The position numbers and the translations under genes are program-made. A stretch of 14,076 nt of DNA from an uncultured Synechococcus sp. (lineage in GTDB: Bacteria > Cyanobacteriota > Cyanobacteriia > PCC-6307 > Cyanobiaceae), in NCBI GenBank assembly GCA_913020095.1, contig CAJWAH010000016.1:1-14076 (forward strand). The letters are read 5' to 3'. Of the stretch, positions 1 to 6,955 are shown piece by piece. The notes under the pieces are model-generated. The model searched no databases. It was given only the letters and a program-made list of their open reading frames with translations, and was not told where the DNA came from. Within the stretch, counting starts at the first letter, position 1. Each line of letters starts with the position of its first letter.

Positions 1-398
1 AGGGCAACGTGGCTCAGTTCAACGAATCCAGCACCTATCTGATGGGCTGGTTCCGTGACTACCTGTGGCTGAACAGCTCTCAGCTGATCAACGGCTACAA
101 CCCGATGGGCAGCAACAACCTCGCCGTTTGGGCGTGGATGTTCCTCTTCGGTCACCTGGTGTGGGCCACCGGTTTCATGTTCCTCATCTCCTGGCGTGGT
201 TACTGGCAGGAGCTGATTGAAACCATCGTTTGGGCTCACCAGCGCAGCCCCATCGCCAACATGATGGGCTGGCGCGACAAGCCGGTGGCTCTGTCCATCG
301 TTCAGGCCCGCGTGGTTGGTCTGGCTCACTTCTCAGTGGGTTATGTCCTCACCTACGCCGCCTTCTTGATCGCTTCGACCTCCGGCAAGTTCGGTTGA
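1..398 (+). CDS. psaB: Photosystem I core protein PsaB (P700 apoprotein A2), 3' end only
   Basis: This is the C-terminal part, about 131 residues, of PsaB. PsaB pairs with PsaA in the thylakoid membrane to form the photosystem I reaction-centre core that binds P700 and the electron-transfer chlorophylls. The reading frame is open at the left edge and continues through [20 protein letters not shown], a very conserved PsaB stretch. It then has the last two membrane helices (around [20 protein letters not shown] and the final hydrophobic segment ending ASTSGKFG) and the characteristic [15 protein letters not shown] loop. The GTG at position 9 is an internal valine codon, not a start. The TGA stop is at 396-398 and a strong terminator follows. 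The start and most of the gene lie outside the window; psaA would be expected upstream. Identification is essentially certain. Confidence 0.98.
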   Translation, partial: GNVAQFNESSTYLMGWFRDYLWLNSSQLINGYNPMGSNNLAVWAWMFLFGHLVWATGFMFLISWRGYWQELIETIVWAHQRSPIANMMGWRDKPVALSIVQARVVGLAHFSVGYVLTYAAFLIASTSGKFG

Positions 399-440
399 TC
401 CAACGATCAATGGGTTGATTTCACTTCGACGTTCCACTGA

Positions 441-465
441 CCCCCGCTTCGGCGGGGGTTTTTTT
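441..465 (+). terminator. Intrinsic terminator of psaB
   Basis: A perfect 7-bp GC stem (CCCCCGC / GCGGGGG) closes a TTCG tetraloop and is followed at once by seven T residues. It lies 42 bp after the psaB stop and is a textbook rho-independent terminator for rightward transcription of the psa operon. Confidence 0.93.
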
Positions 466-497
466 ATGGCTGCAGGATCACTTGGATTGGGCCCATG

Positions 498-520
498 AAA
501 AAAGCCCCCAATTGGGGGCT
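498..520 (-). terminator. Intrinsic terminator for the leftward RND transporter unit
   Basis: The palindrome AGCCCCCAATTGGGGGCT (503-520) is preceded on the plus strand by a run of A. Read leftward it is therefore a GC hairpin followed by a T run. It lies about 25 bp after the stop of the small gene at 546-743 and ends the leftward transcript that includes the RND transporter. Together with the psaB terminator it insulates the two converging units. Confidence 0.88.
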
Positions 521-545
521 GAATTCGCTGGTTTGCTGCAGGGCG

Positions 546-743
546 CTAACGGCCCGCAAGGCACTCCAAATCGCTGCTGTGCTCGGCAATGAGATTGGCG
601 GCCAGTTCGCTGGTCAACATGTCGGCGGCAGCTTGAGGGCTGAGGCCTTGGCCGATGAGGCGGCGATGCAACACCGCCGCGGCGGCCCGCAGGGTCGACT
701 CTTCAAACTTCAGGGTGGGGGGTATTTCGGAGAGGGCTTTCAT
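546..743 (-). CDS. Small hypothetical protein downstream of the RND transporter
   Basis: Unrecognised small protein of 65 residues if it starts at the ATG at 741-743 (MKALSEIPPTLKFEE). An upstream TTG at 813-815 would extend it to 89 residues and make it overlap the transporter stop by 8 bp. I prefer the ATG because the extra 24 residues look like read-through. The body is rich in Ala and Leu, with helical segments (around TLRAAAAVLHRRLIGQGLS and ADMLTSELAANLI) and a central QGLSPQAAADML stretch. There is no signal peptide, membrane segment or Cys/His metal site. The gene sits between the transporter and a good leftward terminator, so it is probably co-transcribed as the last gene of that unit. 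No function can be assigned from sequence. A regulatory or accessory role for the pump is speculation. Confidence 0.6.
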   Translation of the reverse strand: MKALSEIPPTLKFEESTLRAAAAVLHRRLIGQGLSPQAAADMLTSELAANLIAEHSSDLECLAGR

Positions 744-807
744 GCCGGCAGACCGATGGGATATCGCCTCAGAATCCTGACCAGACAAACCGGGATGCAA
801 TCCGCTC

Positions 808-3800
808 TTAACCAAGTTTTTGTGTCCGCTTCACTTCCCATGTTTTGACGATCTCGTAAACCACGGGCAACACCAACAGGCTCAGGGCTGTTGAGGCCAA
901 TAGACCGCTGAAAGCCACCGTGCCGATGCTGATGCTGCGCGCAGCGCCAGCACCACTGGCGAGCACCAGAGGCAAGAATCCAGCCAGCGACGACACCCCG
1001 GTGAGCAAGATCGGGCGCAGCCGCAGGCTGGCTGCCTCTCGGATCGCCACCGGTACGGCAACGCCGCGTTTGACGCGCTGGTTGGCAAATTCCACGATCA
1101 AGATGCCGTTCTTCGCCGCCAGGCTGATCAACACCAAAATTCCAACCTGGCCATAGACATCGAGAAACAAACCACGCGCAGCGAGCCCCAGCACGACCCC
1201 CAGTAAGGCCAAGGGCACCGTGATCAAGATGATCACAGGATCAATAGGGCTTTCGTAGAGGGCAGCCAGCAGCAGATAGACCACCAGCAGCCCCAAGCCA
1301 AACAGTTTCCAGGTGCCGCCTCCTGCCCGCTGCTCCTCGAGGCTCAGGCCTGTGAATTGCAGCTCGGTGCTGGGGGTGTTGCGTTGCTGTTGCACCCGCT
1401 CGAGGGTGGCCATGGCTTGGCCGCTGCTGACGCCCCGTTTGGGTTTGGCACGGATGCTGATCGCGCGGCTGAGTTCGCTGTGATTGATGCTGGTGGGTCC
1501 GGTTGTTGGCTCCAGCCGCACCAAGTTGCTCAGGGGGATCAGCCTGCCGTCGCGATTGCGCACCAGCAGGCGCAACACATCGCCTGGGCTGCTGCGATCA
1601 CTCCCTTGCAGTTGAACGATCACGCGCCGGACGCGGGCATCGCTGAAGGTGTCGTTGACGTAGGTGCTGCCAAAGCTGTCGCCAATCACGGCCACCACCT
1701 CCTCCAAGCTGACGCCAACGGCGGCGAGCTGTTGGCGATCAGGAACCACCTCCAGCGAGGGGGCATTGGCACTAAAGCGGGTGCCGACCCGTTCAAACCG
1801 CCCGCTGGCCTTAGCCGCAGCGATGAAGTCGTCGGCTTCATCGCCAAACTGCTGCAGGCTCAAGCGCCCGCCACTGACATCGAGCAGATTCAGGCTGATG
1901 CCTCCTTCTGAGCCAAAGCCGCGCACCGGTTGCGGTTGGCTCAAGATCACGCGGCCATCACCGGCCATGGCCCGCTGCAGGGCTGGATTCAACCGTTCCA
2001 CCACCTCGCTGGTGCTTGTGGATCGCTGCTGCAGCGGCTTGAGCCTGAGGAAAAAGATGCCTTTGTTGGGGGCGCTATCGCCAAAGGAACGGCCCGCATA
2101 AAAGTTGCCGTAGCGAACCAAGGGTTCGGCGGCGACCGCCTGCTGCACCCGTTGCATGGCGCTTTGGGTGCGCTCCAGTGAGGCTCCTTCCGGCAGCACC
2201 ACAACACCACGGATCTGGCCGCCATCCTCTTGGGGCACAAAGCCGGTGGGCAGTGCTCGTAGTCCGATGGCGGTGATCAGCAGCCCTGCCCCCAGCAGGC
2301 TCAACACCAGCCGCCGCCGCTTCAGGGCTCGCTCCAGTAGGCGTTGGTAGGGCTGCTGCAGCGCGTCGAGCCATTGCGAGCTTTTCGCTAATCCGCGCCG
2401 CAGACGTTCCATTGGCTTCGGTGCGGGCCGAAACGACTTGCCGAGCAATACCGCTGAGGCCACCGGTGTGAAGCTCAAGGCATTGATGGTGGAGAACAGG
2501 ATCGTGCTGCTGATCACCACGGCCAGGGGTTGATAGAGCCGCCCCAAGGACCCAGGCATCACCAAAACCGGCAGAAACACCACGATCAGCACCAGAGAGG
2601 TGGCGATCACCGCTCCACTGAGCTCATCCATGGCCTCGCGTGCGGCGCGGAAGGGTTTGGCTCCTCCGCTGATCCGCCGGCCGATGTCTTCGCTGACGAC
2701 GATGGCGTCATCGACCACGACCCCGGTGGCCAGCACCAGGCCAAACAAAGTGAAGGCATTGAGGGTGCCGCCGCTGAGCTTCAGCACTGTGAAGCTCCCC
2801 ACCAGGGCTACGGGGATAGCAATTGCTGTGATCAGTGCCAGGCGCCAGTTGCCGAGTCCCAGCAGCAGCACGGCAAACACCAGCAGCACGGCATCACGCA
2901 GGGCGGAAATCGCCTGATTGATGCTCTCTTGCACATTGCTGGCGTAATCAACGATCGTCTCCACCTCAAGTCCTGGAGGGAAGTCGAGGCTGGCTTGATT
3001 CAGCAGCTCGTCCACTGCGCGGCTCACCGCCAAGGCATTGCTGCCATCGCGCTGAAAGACCCCCACAGCGACGGCGGCTTGACCATCGAGATTGCGAGCA
3101 ATCGAGCCGTAGCGCTCTTCGCCAAGGCGCACCGTGCCGAGATCCTGCAGCCGCACGCTGTTGCCGCCGCCCAACGGTTTGACGATCAGGTTCTCGAGTT
3201 CTTGTTGGTTGCGCAGTCGCCCTTCCATCCGCAGGGGCAGGGTGTATTGCTGGCCTTCCGGCGCTGGGCTATCCCCCACCTGGCCGAGGGCTGCCAGCAC
3301 GTTCTCCCGCCGCAGGGCGGTTTTGACATCTTCAATCGTGAGTTCAAAACGGCTGAGCTGGGTGGCATCCAGCCACAGCCGGTAGGCCAAATCGCTGCTG
3401 CCAAACAGCACCACATCGCCAACGCCATTGATCCGCAGCAGCGGTTCGCGCACTTGCCGGTCCACCCAGCTGCTGATGAAGGCACGCGTGTAGGTGTTGC
3501 TGCTGTCGCTGAAGCTCAGCACCATCAACAGATCGCTGCTGCTGCGCCTTACCCGCAGCCCTTGACGGCTCACCGGTTGCGGCAATTGCCTGCTGATTAA
3601 CGACGCCTCGTTCTGGACATTGATTTGATCCAGCTCGCCCTTGTTGCCGCGAAACCCGAGCTGCACCCGGGCCCCATTGGCACTGCTGCTGGAGGTGATG
3701 GTTTCCAGGCGCTCCAAGCTGTTGAGCTGCCGCTCCATCAAGTTGGTGACGCCTTGCTCCACCACTTCGGCGCTGGCGCCGGGGTAGTTGGCGCTCACGC

Positions 3801-3936
3801 TCACCCGACTGGGGGCGATCGGCGGCAAATTTTCGACATCGAGGCTGGCCAAGCTCAGCAAGCCCGCCAACAGAATCAGCAGGCTGACCACCAGCGTCAG
3901 CAGCGGTCGTTTGAGAAACGGATCGCTGAGCGACAT
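808..3936 (-). CDS. RND-family multidrug/solute efflux transporter, AcrB/HAE1 type
   Basis: Complete inner-membrane proton-driven efflux pump of 1042 residues, the usual size for AcrB/MexB-type RND proteins. It has the duplicated RND plan: an N-terminal helix (about 11-32), a large periplasmic porter loop, a block of helices (about 345-530), a second periplasmic loop, and a C-terminal helix block. The proton-relay residues are present: tandem Asp 409-410 in GVVVDDAIVVSED (TM4) and Lys 942 in LAAKNGILIVEFANQ (TM10), matching AcrB D407/D408/K940. This supports the hydrophobic and amphiphilic export branch rather than the heavy-metal branch, but the substrate cannot be told. The ATG at 3934-3936 has no Shine-Dalgarno sequence. 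The gene lies downstream of psaI-psaL but behind their terminator, so it probably has its own promoter. No membrane-fusion (AcrA-like) or TolC-like gene is in the window, so any partners must be encoded elsewhere. Confidence 0.95.
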   Translation of the reverse strand: MSLSDPFLKRPLLTLVVSLLILLAGLLSLASLDVENLPPIAPSRVSVSANYPGASAEVVEQGVTNLMERQLNSLERLETITSSSSANGARVQLGFRGNKGELDQINVQNEASLISRQLPQPVSRQGLRVRRSSSDLLMVLSFSDSSNTYTRAFISSWVDRQVREPLLRINGVGDVVLFGSSDLAYRLWLDATQLSRFELTIEDVKTALRRENVLAALGQVGDSPAPEGQQYTLPLRMEGRLRNQQELENLIVKPLGGGNSVRLQDLGTVRLGEERYGSIARNLDGQAAVAVGVFQRDGSNALAVSRAVDELLNQASLDFPPGLEVETIVDYASNVQESINQAISALRDAVLLVFAVLLLGLGNWRLALITAIAIPVALVGSFTVLKLSGGTLNAFTLFGLVLATGVVVDDAIVVSEDIGRRISGGAKPFRAAREAMDELSGAVIATSLVLIVVFLPVLVMPGSLGRLYQPLAVVISSTILFSTINALSFTPVASAVLLGKSFRPAPKPMERLRRGLAKSSQWLDALQQPYQRLLERALKRRRLVLSLLGAGLLITAIGLRALPTGFVPQEDGGQIRGVVVLPEGASLERTQSAMQRVQQAVAAEPLVRYGNFYAGRSFGDSAPNKGIFFLRLKPLQQRSTSTSEVVERLNPALQRAMAGDGRVILSQPQPVRGFGSEGGISLNLLDVSGGRLSLQQFGDEADDFIAAAKASGRFERVGTRFSANAPSLEVVPDRQQLAAVGVSLEEVVAVIGDSFGSTYVNDTFSDARVRRVIVQLQGSDRSSPGDVLRLLVRNRDGRLIPLSNLVRLEPTTGPTSINHSELSRAISIRAKPKRGVSSGQAMATLERVQQQRNTPSTELQFTGLSLEEQRAGGGTWKLFGLGLLVVYLLLAALYESPIDPVIILITVPLALLGVVLGLAARGLFLDVYGQVGILVLISLAAKNGILIVEFANQRVKRGVAVPVAIREAASLRLRPILLTGVSSLAGFLPLVLASGAGAARSISIGTVAFSGLLASTALSLLVLPVVYEIVKTWEVKRTQKLG

Positions 3937-3977
3937 CGAGCGCTGCTATGGCCCCTGGTGTGGGGGATCCTGCCATT

Positions 3978-4005
3978 AAAAAAGCCCCCGCCGAGGCGAG
4001 GGCTT
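3978..4005 (-). terminator. Intrinsic terminator of the psaI-psaL unit
   Basis: On the minus strand the sequence reads GCCCTCGCC-TC-GGCGGGGGC followed by a run of six T. The 9-bp potential stem has one G-T wobble and the inner pairs probably open to give a hexaloop. It lies 25 bp after the psaL stop and separates psaL from the RND transporter gene. Confidence 0.88.
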
Positions 4006-4030
4006 GAGAAGTCAGAGAAAGCGGTTGGCT

Positions 4031-4522
4031 TCAGCCAACGCTCCAAACGCCACCGGCAAGATTCAGCAGGGTGCTGACGTGCAGGGTGCCGCAGAGGAAC
4101 CAAGCAAAGACAGCGCCGCCGCAACCACCGAGCCAGAAGCCACTGGTGAAGTCAGCCCAGCCGGTGCGGGTGAACAGATCAGCGGGAGGATTGTTGATGG
4201 TCACATCCGCCATGGGGATGTGGGGCTGCTTGCCGGGCTGGTTGTAGAGCAGGAACAGCAGCGTGAGGATGTGCACCGCTCCAATCGCAGCCAGCAGGCC
4301 GGCGGTTGCGGAGAACTCGCTGTTGCGCAGCGGGCCGCAGATGGTGAAGGGGCCGTAGAGCAGGTAGCCGAAGGCGGCACCGGTCTCAAGACCACGGAAG
4401 TTCGGGGAGATGCCAGCCCGATAGAAGGGCAGGTTGTTGATCAGGGCTTTGATGAAATAGCCGCTGTTCACCGGTGTGGCGAGGTTGCCGACGCAGGGGT
4501 CGGCGGCGGGAGTCACAGTCAT
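4031..4522 (-). CDS. psaL: Photosystem I reaction centre subunit XI (PsaL)
   Basis: PsaL is the subunit at the centre of the cyanobacterial PSI trimer. It is integral to the thylakoid membrane and needed for trimer formation. The 163-residue length is typical. Recognisable blocks are the N-terminal [20 protein letters not shown], the chlorophyll-binding region [37 protein letters not shown], and a C-terminal helix pair around [20 protein letters not shown]. Three membrane helices are evident. The ATG start (4520-4522) gives the conserved N-terminus, and no Shine-Dalgarno sequence precedes it. It follows psaI by 45 bp on the same strand and is followed by a terminator, so the two form a compact psaI-psaL operon. 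In this genome the operon lies near psaB but in the opposite orientation, with an RND transporter gene in between. Confidence 0.98.
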   Translation of the reverse strand: MTVTPAADPCVGNLATPVNSGYFIKALINNLPFYRAGISPNFRGLETGAAFGYLLYGPFTICGPLRNSEFSATAGLLAAIGAVHILTLLFLLYNQPGKQPHIPMADVTINNPPADLFTRTGWADFTSGFWLGGCGGAVFAWFLCGTLHVSTLLNLAGGVWSVG

Positions 4523-4567
4523 GAGTGGAAAGGAATGTTCAGGTGGCGGTCAAAGGCCAGGGGGCCG

Positions 4568-4684
4568 TCACTCGCTGGCGGTGATTTGGCTTCCAACCAG
4601 AACGATGAACACCGCAGGGAAGACGATTCCGACGATGGGCACGAAAACCGCGGGCAACCAGGCGGCGGCAAATTCTCCAGTCAT
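4568..4684 (-). CDS. psaI: Photosystem I reaction centre subunit VIII (PsaI)
   Basis: This tiny 38-residue single-helix thylakoid protein packs against PsaL and stabilises the trimerisation domain of photosystem I. The sequence MTGEFAAAWLPAVFVPIVG, then a hydrophobic helix and a short polar tail ending QITASE, matches PsaI in length and pattern. In particular it has the N-terminal AAAWLPAVFVPIVG block. The chosen ATG is at 4682-4684. The frame stays open upstream to 4759, but that extension has no resemblance to PsaI and would spoil the known size. The gene is the first of the psaI-psaL pair. The fit between neighbour, size and sequence makes the call firm. Confidence 0.93.
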   Translation of the reverse strand: MTGEFAAAWLPAVFVPIVGIVFPAVFIVLVGSQITASE

Positions 4685-4782
4685 GGCGGTGCCAAAAGGT
4701 CCGCCAGTACTGTAGGTAGCGCTGATCGGACCCTCAGTTCTGAAGGCCATCGGTGACATAAAAATTCAATCCAGCTGGCTCC
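4685..4782. promoter_or_regulatory. Divergent intergenic region with the psaI-psaL promoter (inferred)
   Basis: This 98-bp space separates the start codons of psaI (leftward) and the small anchored protein (rightward), so it must carry promoters for at least one of them. An AT-rich patch (GACATAAAAATTCAAT, 4754-4769) stands out against the GC-rich surroundings and could contain promoter elements for either direction. I could not identify a convincing -35/-10 pair or a named light-response element. Confidence 0.35.
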
Positions 4783-5268
4783 ATGGGCGCCCCGATCGCA
4801 GCCTTCCTCACCCTGGTTTTGTCGCTTCTTCTCTGGCGGCGACTGGTGTTTCGCCCCGTGGTGCCAGGCATGGACGCCAATTTGCTCGATGGGGCTGCGA
4901 TTGCCGCTTTGAACCGCGATCGCAAGCAAGCATTGGCGCAGCGCCGCAACTCAGAGGCCGCCATGGCGCTGGTGGCGTTGCCCAGCACGCCGCAACAGGC
5001 CAGGGAGCATCTCAAATGGCTTGAGCAACTCAGCCGTGGCTCTGCCGCTGAGCGCCTGCAGGCCATGCAAGAAGCCCAGCGCTGGGGAGATCGCCGTTGT
5101 TTGCCGCTGCTGCGCCGCGGTCAGCGCGATGCCACGGTTGCTGTCGCTCGCCAGGCGGCTTGCGCTTTGGAAGCATTTCGAGGTGAACCCCTCGGTGGTT
5201 ACCGCAAGGCAGCCACCACCGGCTCGGGCAAGGCGTCGCTGCCCCGCAACGTGGCGCGGATGCGGTAG
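4783..5268 (+). CDS. Hypothetical membrane-anchored protein with HEAT-like helical region
   Basis: 161-residue protein of unknown function. Residues about 5-18 (IAAFLTLVLSLLLW) form one hydrophobic helix followed by Arg-Arg, which suggests a single N-terminal membrane anchor with the rest in the cytoplasm. Residues about 73-134 form two amphipathic helical repeats (AERLQAMQEAQRWGDRRCLPLL, then DATVAVARQAACALEAF). Their spacing and pattern resemble HEAT/PBS-lyase-type repeats that mediate protein contacts. The C-terminus is short and basic. The ATG start is divergent from psaI by 98 bp, with no Shine-Dalgarno sequence. Its last 70 bp overlap, tail to tail, the end of the glycosyltransferase gene on the other strand. 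The HEAT assignment rests on pattern only. The gene is probably real because the frame is long and coherent and fills a space otherwise empty. Confidence 0.7.
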   Translation: MGAPIAAFLTLVLSLLLWRRLVFRPVVPGMDANLLDGAAIAALNRDRKQALAQRRNSEAAMALVALPSTPQQAREHLKWLEQLSRGSAAERLQAMQEAQRWGDRRCLPLLRRGQRDATVAVARQAACALEAFRGEPLGGYRKAATTGSGKASLPRNVARMR

Positions 5269-6176
5269 ATCGGCCGCCCTTGGCTTTCGTGATACGTGCG
5301 CATCATCACTTCAGCCAGCAGTCCGAAGCAGAACAGTTGAACCCCGGTGAGCAGCAGCAGCACGCAGAGGGTGAGGAGCGGCCTTGTGCCGATATCAGCG
5401 CCCAGCAGCTTTTGCACCACCAACACGCTGCCCATCAGGCCGCCAGCCACTAGGGCCATCAGGCCCCAGAAGCCAAAGACGTGCATGGGACGGGTCAAGA
5501 AGCGCTTCATGAACCACACCGTCAGTAGATCCATCAGCACCCGGAAGGTGCGGTCGATGCCGTATTTGCTTTCCCCAAACTGGCGCGCCTTGTGGTTCAC
5601 CTTCACTTCACTGATGCGGGCGCCTTCGATGTAGGCCAGCGCTGGCAGGAAGCGATGCAGCTCTCCGTAGAGGTTCATGTCGGTCACTAACTCGCGGCGG
5701 TACGCCTTGAGTGAGCAGCCGTAGTCGTGCAGCCTCACCCCGGTAACCCGGGCAATCAACTTGTTGGCCAGCTTCGATGGCAGCAAACGGCTGATGGCCG
5801 CGTCCTGGCGCTGGTGGCGCCAGCCACTCACCAGGTCGTAGCCCTGGCGCAGCTTCTCCACGATCATGGGGATGTCCGCTGGATCGTTCTGCAGATCCCC
5901 ATCAAGGGTGACGATCTCATCGCCGCGGCAGGCATCAAAACCAGCGGCCATGGCTGCGGTTTGGCCGTAGTTGCGGCGCAGCAATACAGCCACCAGTTCG
6001 GGTGTGGTGCGGCTTAGGTCTTGCAGTAATTCAGCGGTGCGGTCGCTAGAGCCGTCATCCACCAAGACCAATTCAAAGGGTTCCCCCAAAGGCCTCAGGC
6101 TGCCGAGCAGCTGAGCCACGAGCATCGAGAGGCTCTCCTCTTCGTTGTAGAGGGGGATCACCACAGAAAGGGTCAC
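5199..6176 (-). CDS. Family 2 glycosyltransferase, polyprenyl-phosphate sugar transferase type
   Basis: 325-residue glycosyltransferase with a GT-A catalytic domain and two C-terminal membrane helices, the layout of the DPM1/GtrB/ArnC group. That group moves a sugar from a nucleotide donor to a polyprenyl phosphate carrier at the cytoplasmic face of the membrane. Visible motifs are the N-terminal SVVIPLYNEEESL, VDDGSSD (39-45), the metal-binding LDGDLQNDPADIP (DGD at 92-94), GCSLKAYRRE, and KYGIDRTFRVLMDLLTVWF just before the helices (about 233-255 and 268-290). The start is GTG (6174-6176). It lies 12 bp after the stop of the NlpC/P60 gene, so the two are probably one transcript. The donor and final product (lipopolysaccharide, glycolipid or surface glycan) cannot be deduced. 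The C-terminal 24 codons overlap the opposite-strand gene. Confidence 0.92.
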   Translation of the reverse strand: MTLSVVIPLYNEEESLSMLVAQLLGSLRPLGEPFELVLVDDGSSDRTAELLQDLSRTTPELVAVLLRRNYGQTAAMAAGFDACRGDEIVTLDGDLQNDPADIPMIVEKLRQGYDLVSGWRHQRQDAAISRLLPSKLANKLIARVTGVRLHDYGCSLKAYRRELVTDMNLYGELHRFLPALAYIEGARISEVKVNHKARQFGESKYGIDRTFRVLMDLLTVWFMKRFLTRPMHVFGFWGLMALVAGGLMGSVLVVQKLLGADIGTRPLLTLCVLLLLTGVQLFCFGLLAEVMMRTYHESQGRPIYRIRATLRGSDALPEPVVAALR

Positions 6177-6188
6177 GGCCGTCTGGAC

Positions 6189-6938
6189 TCAGGGAAGGTG
6201 GCTGCCATCGTGGCAGCGCTGCACTCTGCCAGCACCCCGCAATTCCATGCGGTAGTGGGTGGCCACTGGGCTTTTGTCCCAGCTGTGCAACGTGTCAATG
6301 GCGATGCGGTTATGGCCATGCTCTTGGCCAGAGCTGTGCAAATAGCGGCCACCGCCGAGATAGAGGCCCACATGGGTGCAGCGTTGGGGCCGGCCAAAGA
6401 AGACCAGATCGGCCGGACGCAGCAGTTGCAGCTGATCAGCGCTGATCGCCACCTTCTGGCAGAACCGTTCCTGCTGATAGGCGTCCCGGGGAATCCAGAT
6501 TCCGGCACTGGCAAAGGCCCGTTGCATCAGGCCTGAGCAGTCGTAATTCGGGCCGAGGCTGCCTCCCCACAAGTAGGTGTTGTTCTGTTCAGCCGCGCTC
6601 TGGCAGAAGCGCAACACCGCGGCTAGGCGCTGTTGGATTAGCTCAGCGCTGAGCAAGCGCGGCTGATAGGGGCGGCAACGCCAGGCACGACCCAGCAAGT
6701 CCTGCGGTTCAACCCACGCCCTGTAGCCATCTTCAGCCAGTTCAACCTGCCGGCGTCCATAGCGGGCGGGTTGATCCAGCAGCTGCAGCTCGCGCCCGAC
6801 CCAGGCTTGGGTGGCCAGACCCGAACCCAGGGGGCTGCTGTAGAGATCGAGCGCATGGCTCAAGCGCCAGTGGCTGAGGGGGTGCAACAACTCCAGGGCC
6901 GCTGGGGTTGCTTCGTTTAGCTCGTTTAAGGTCGCCAC
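6189..6938 (-). CDS. NlpC/P60 peptidoglycan peptidase with N-terminal SH3b domain
   Basis: Cysteine peptidase that cleaves the stem peptide of peptidoglycan or its fragments. The first half holds an SH3b-like domain (around LYSSPLGSG...ATQAWVGRE and YRAWVEPQDLLG). The second half is NlpC/P60, with the catalytic Cys in NYDCSGLMQRAF, His in CTHVGLYLGG and a third polar residue in RYLHSSG. These are residues 134, 189 and 201 from the start chosen here. Characterised cyanobacterial homologues of this architecture are gamma-D-glutamyl-diaminopimelate endopeptidases. I chose the GTG at 6936-6938 (VATLNELNEATP), giving 250 codons including the stop. A longer frame to 7028 would run into the divergent hydrolase gene and looks non-coding. 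No signal peptide is evident, which favours a cytoplasmic murein-recycling role, though this is inference. The glycosyltransferase follows after 12 bp. Confidence 0.92.
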   Translation of the reverse strand: MATLNELNEATPAALELLHPLSHWRLSHALDLYSSPLGSGLATQAWVGRELQLLDQPARYGRRQVELAEDGYRAWVEPQDLLGRAWRCRPYQPRLLSAELIQQRLAAVLRFCQSAAEQNNTYLWGGSLGPNYDCSGLMQRAFASAGIWIPRDAYQQERFCQKVAISADQLQLLRPADLVFFGRPQRCTHVGLYLGGGRYLHSSGQEHGHNRIAIDTLHSWDKSPVATHYRMELRGAGRVQRCHDGSHLP

Positions 6939-6955
6939 GCTTGTTGGCCTGCTTG

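Noticed and set aside
744..815. TTG-initiated N-terminal extension of the small gene after the RND pump
   Set aside because: It needs a rare start and overlaps the transporter gene. The extra residues look less protein-like than the region after the internal ATG. It is kept only as an alternative start.
2530..3600. Long open frame (356 codons) on the plus strand opposite the RND gene
   Set aside because: It is fully antisense to the conserved RND coding region. Its composition, rich in His, Gln and Ala, is what the complement of GC-rich codons gives, and no domain is recognisable.
4004..4756. 250-codon open frame on the plus strand opposite psaL and psaI
   Set aside because: It lies opposite two certain photosystem genes and is Gly/Glu-rich low-complexity sequence from complemented codons.
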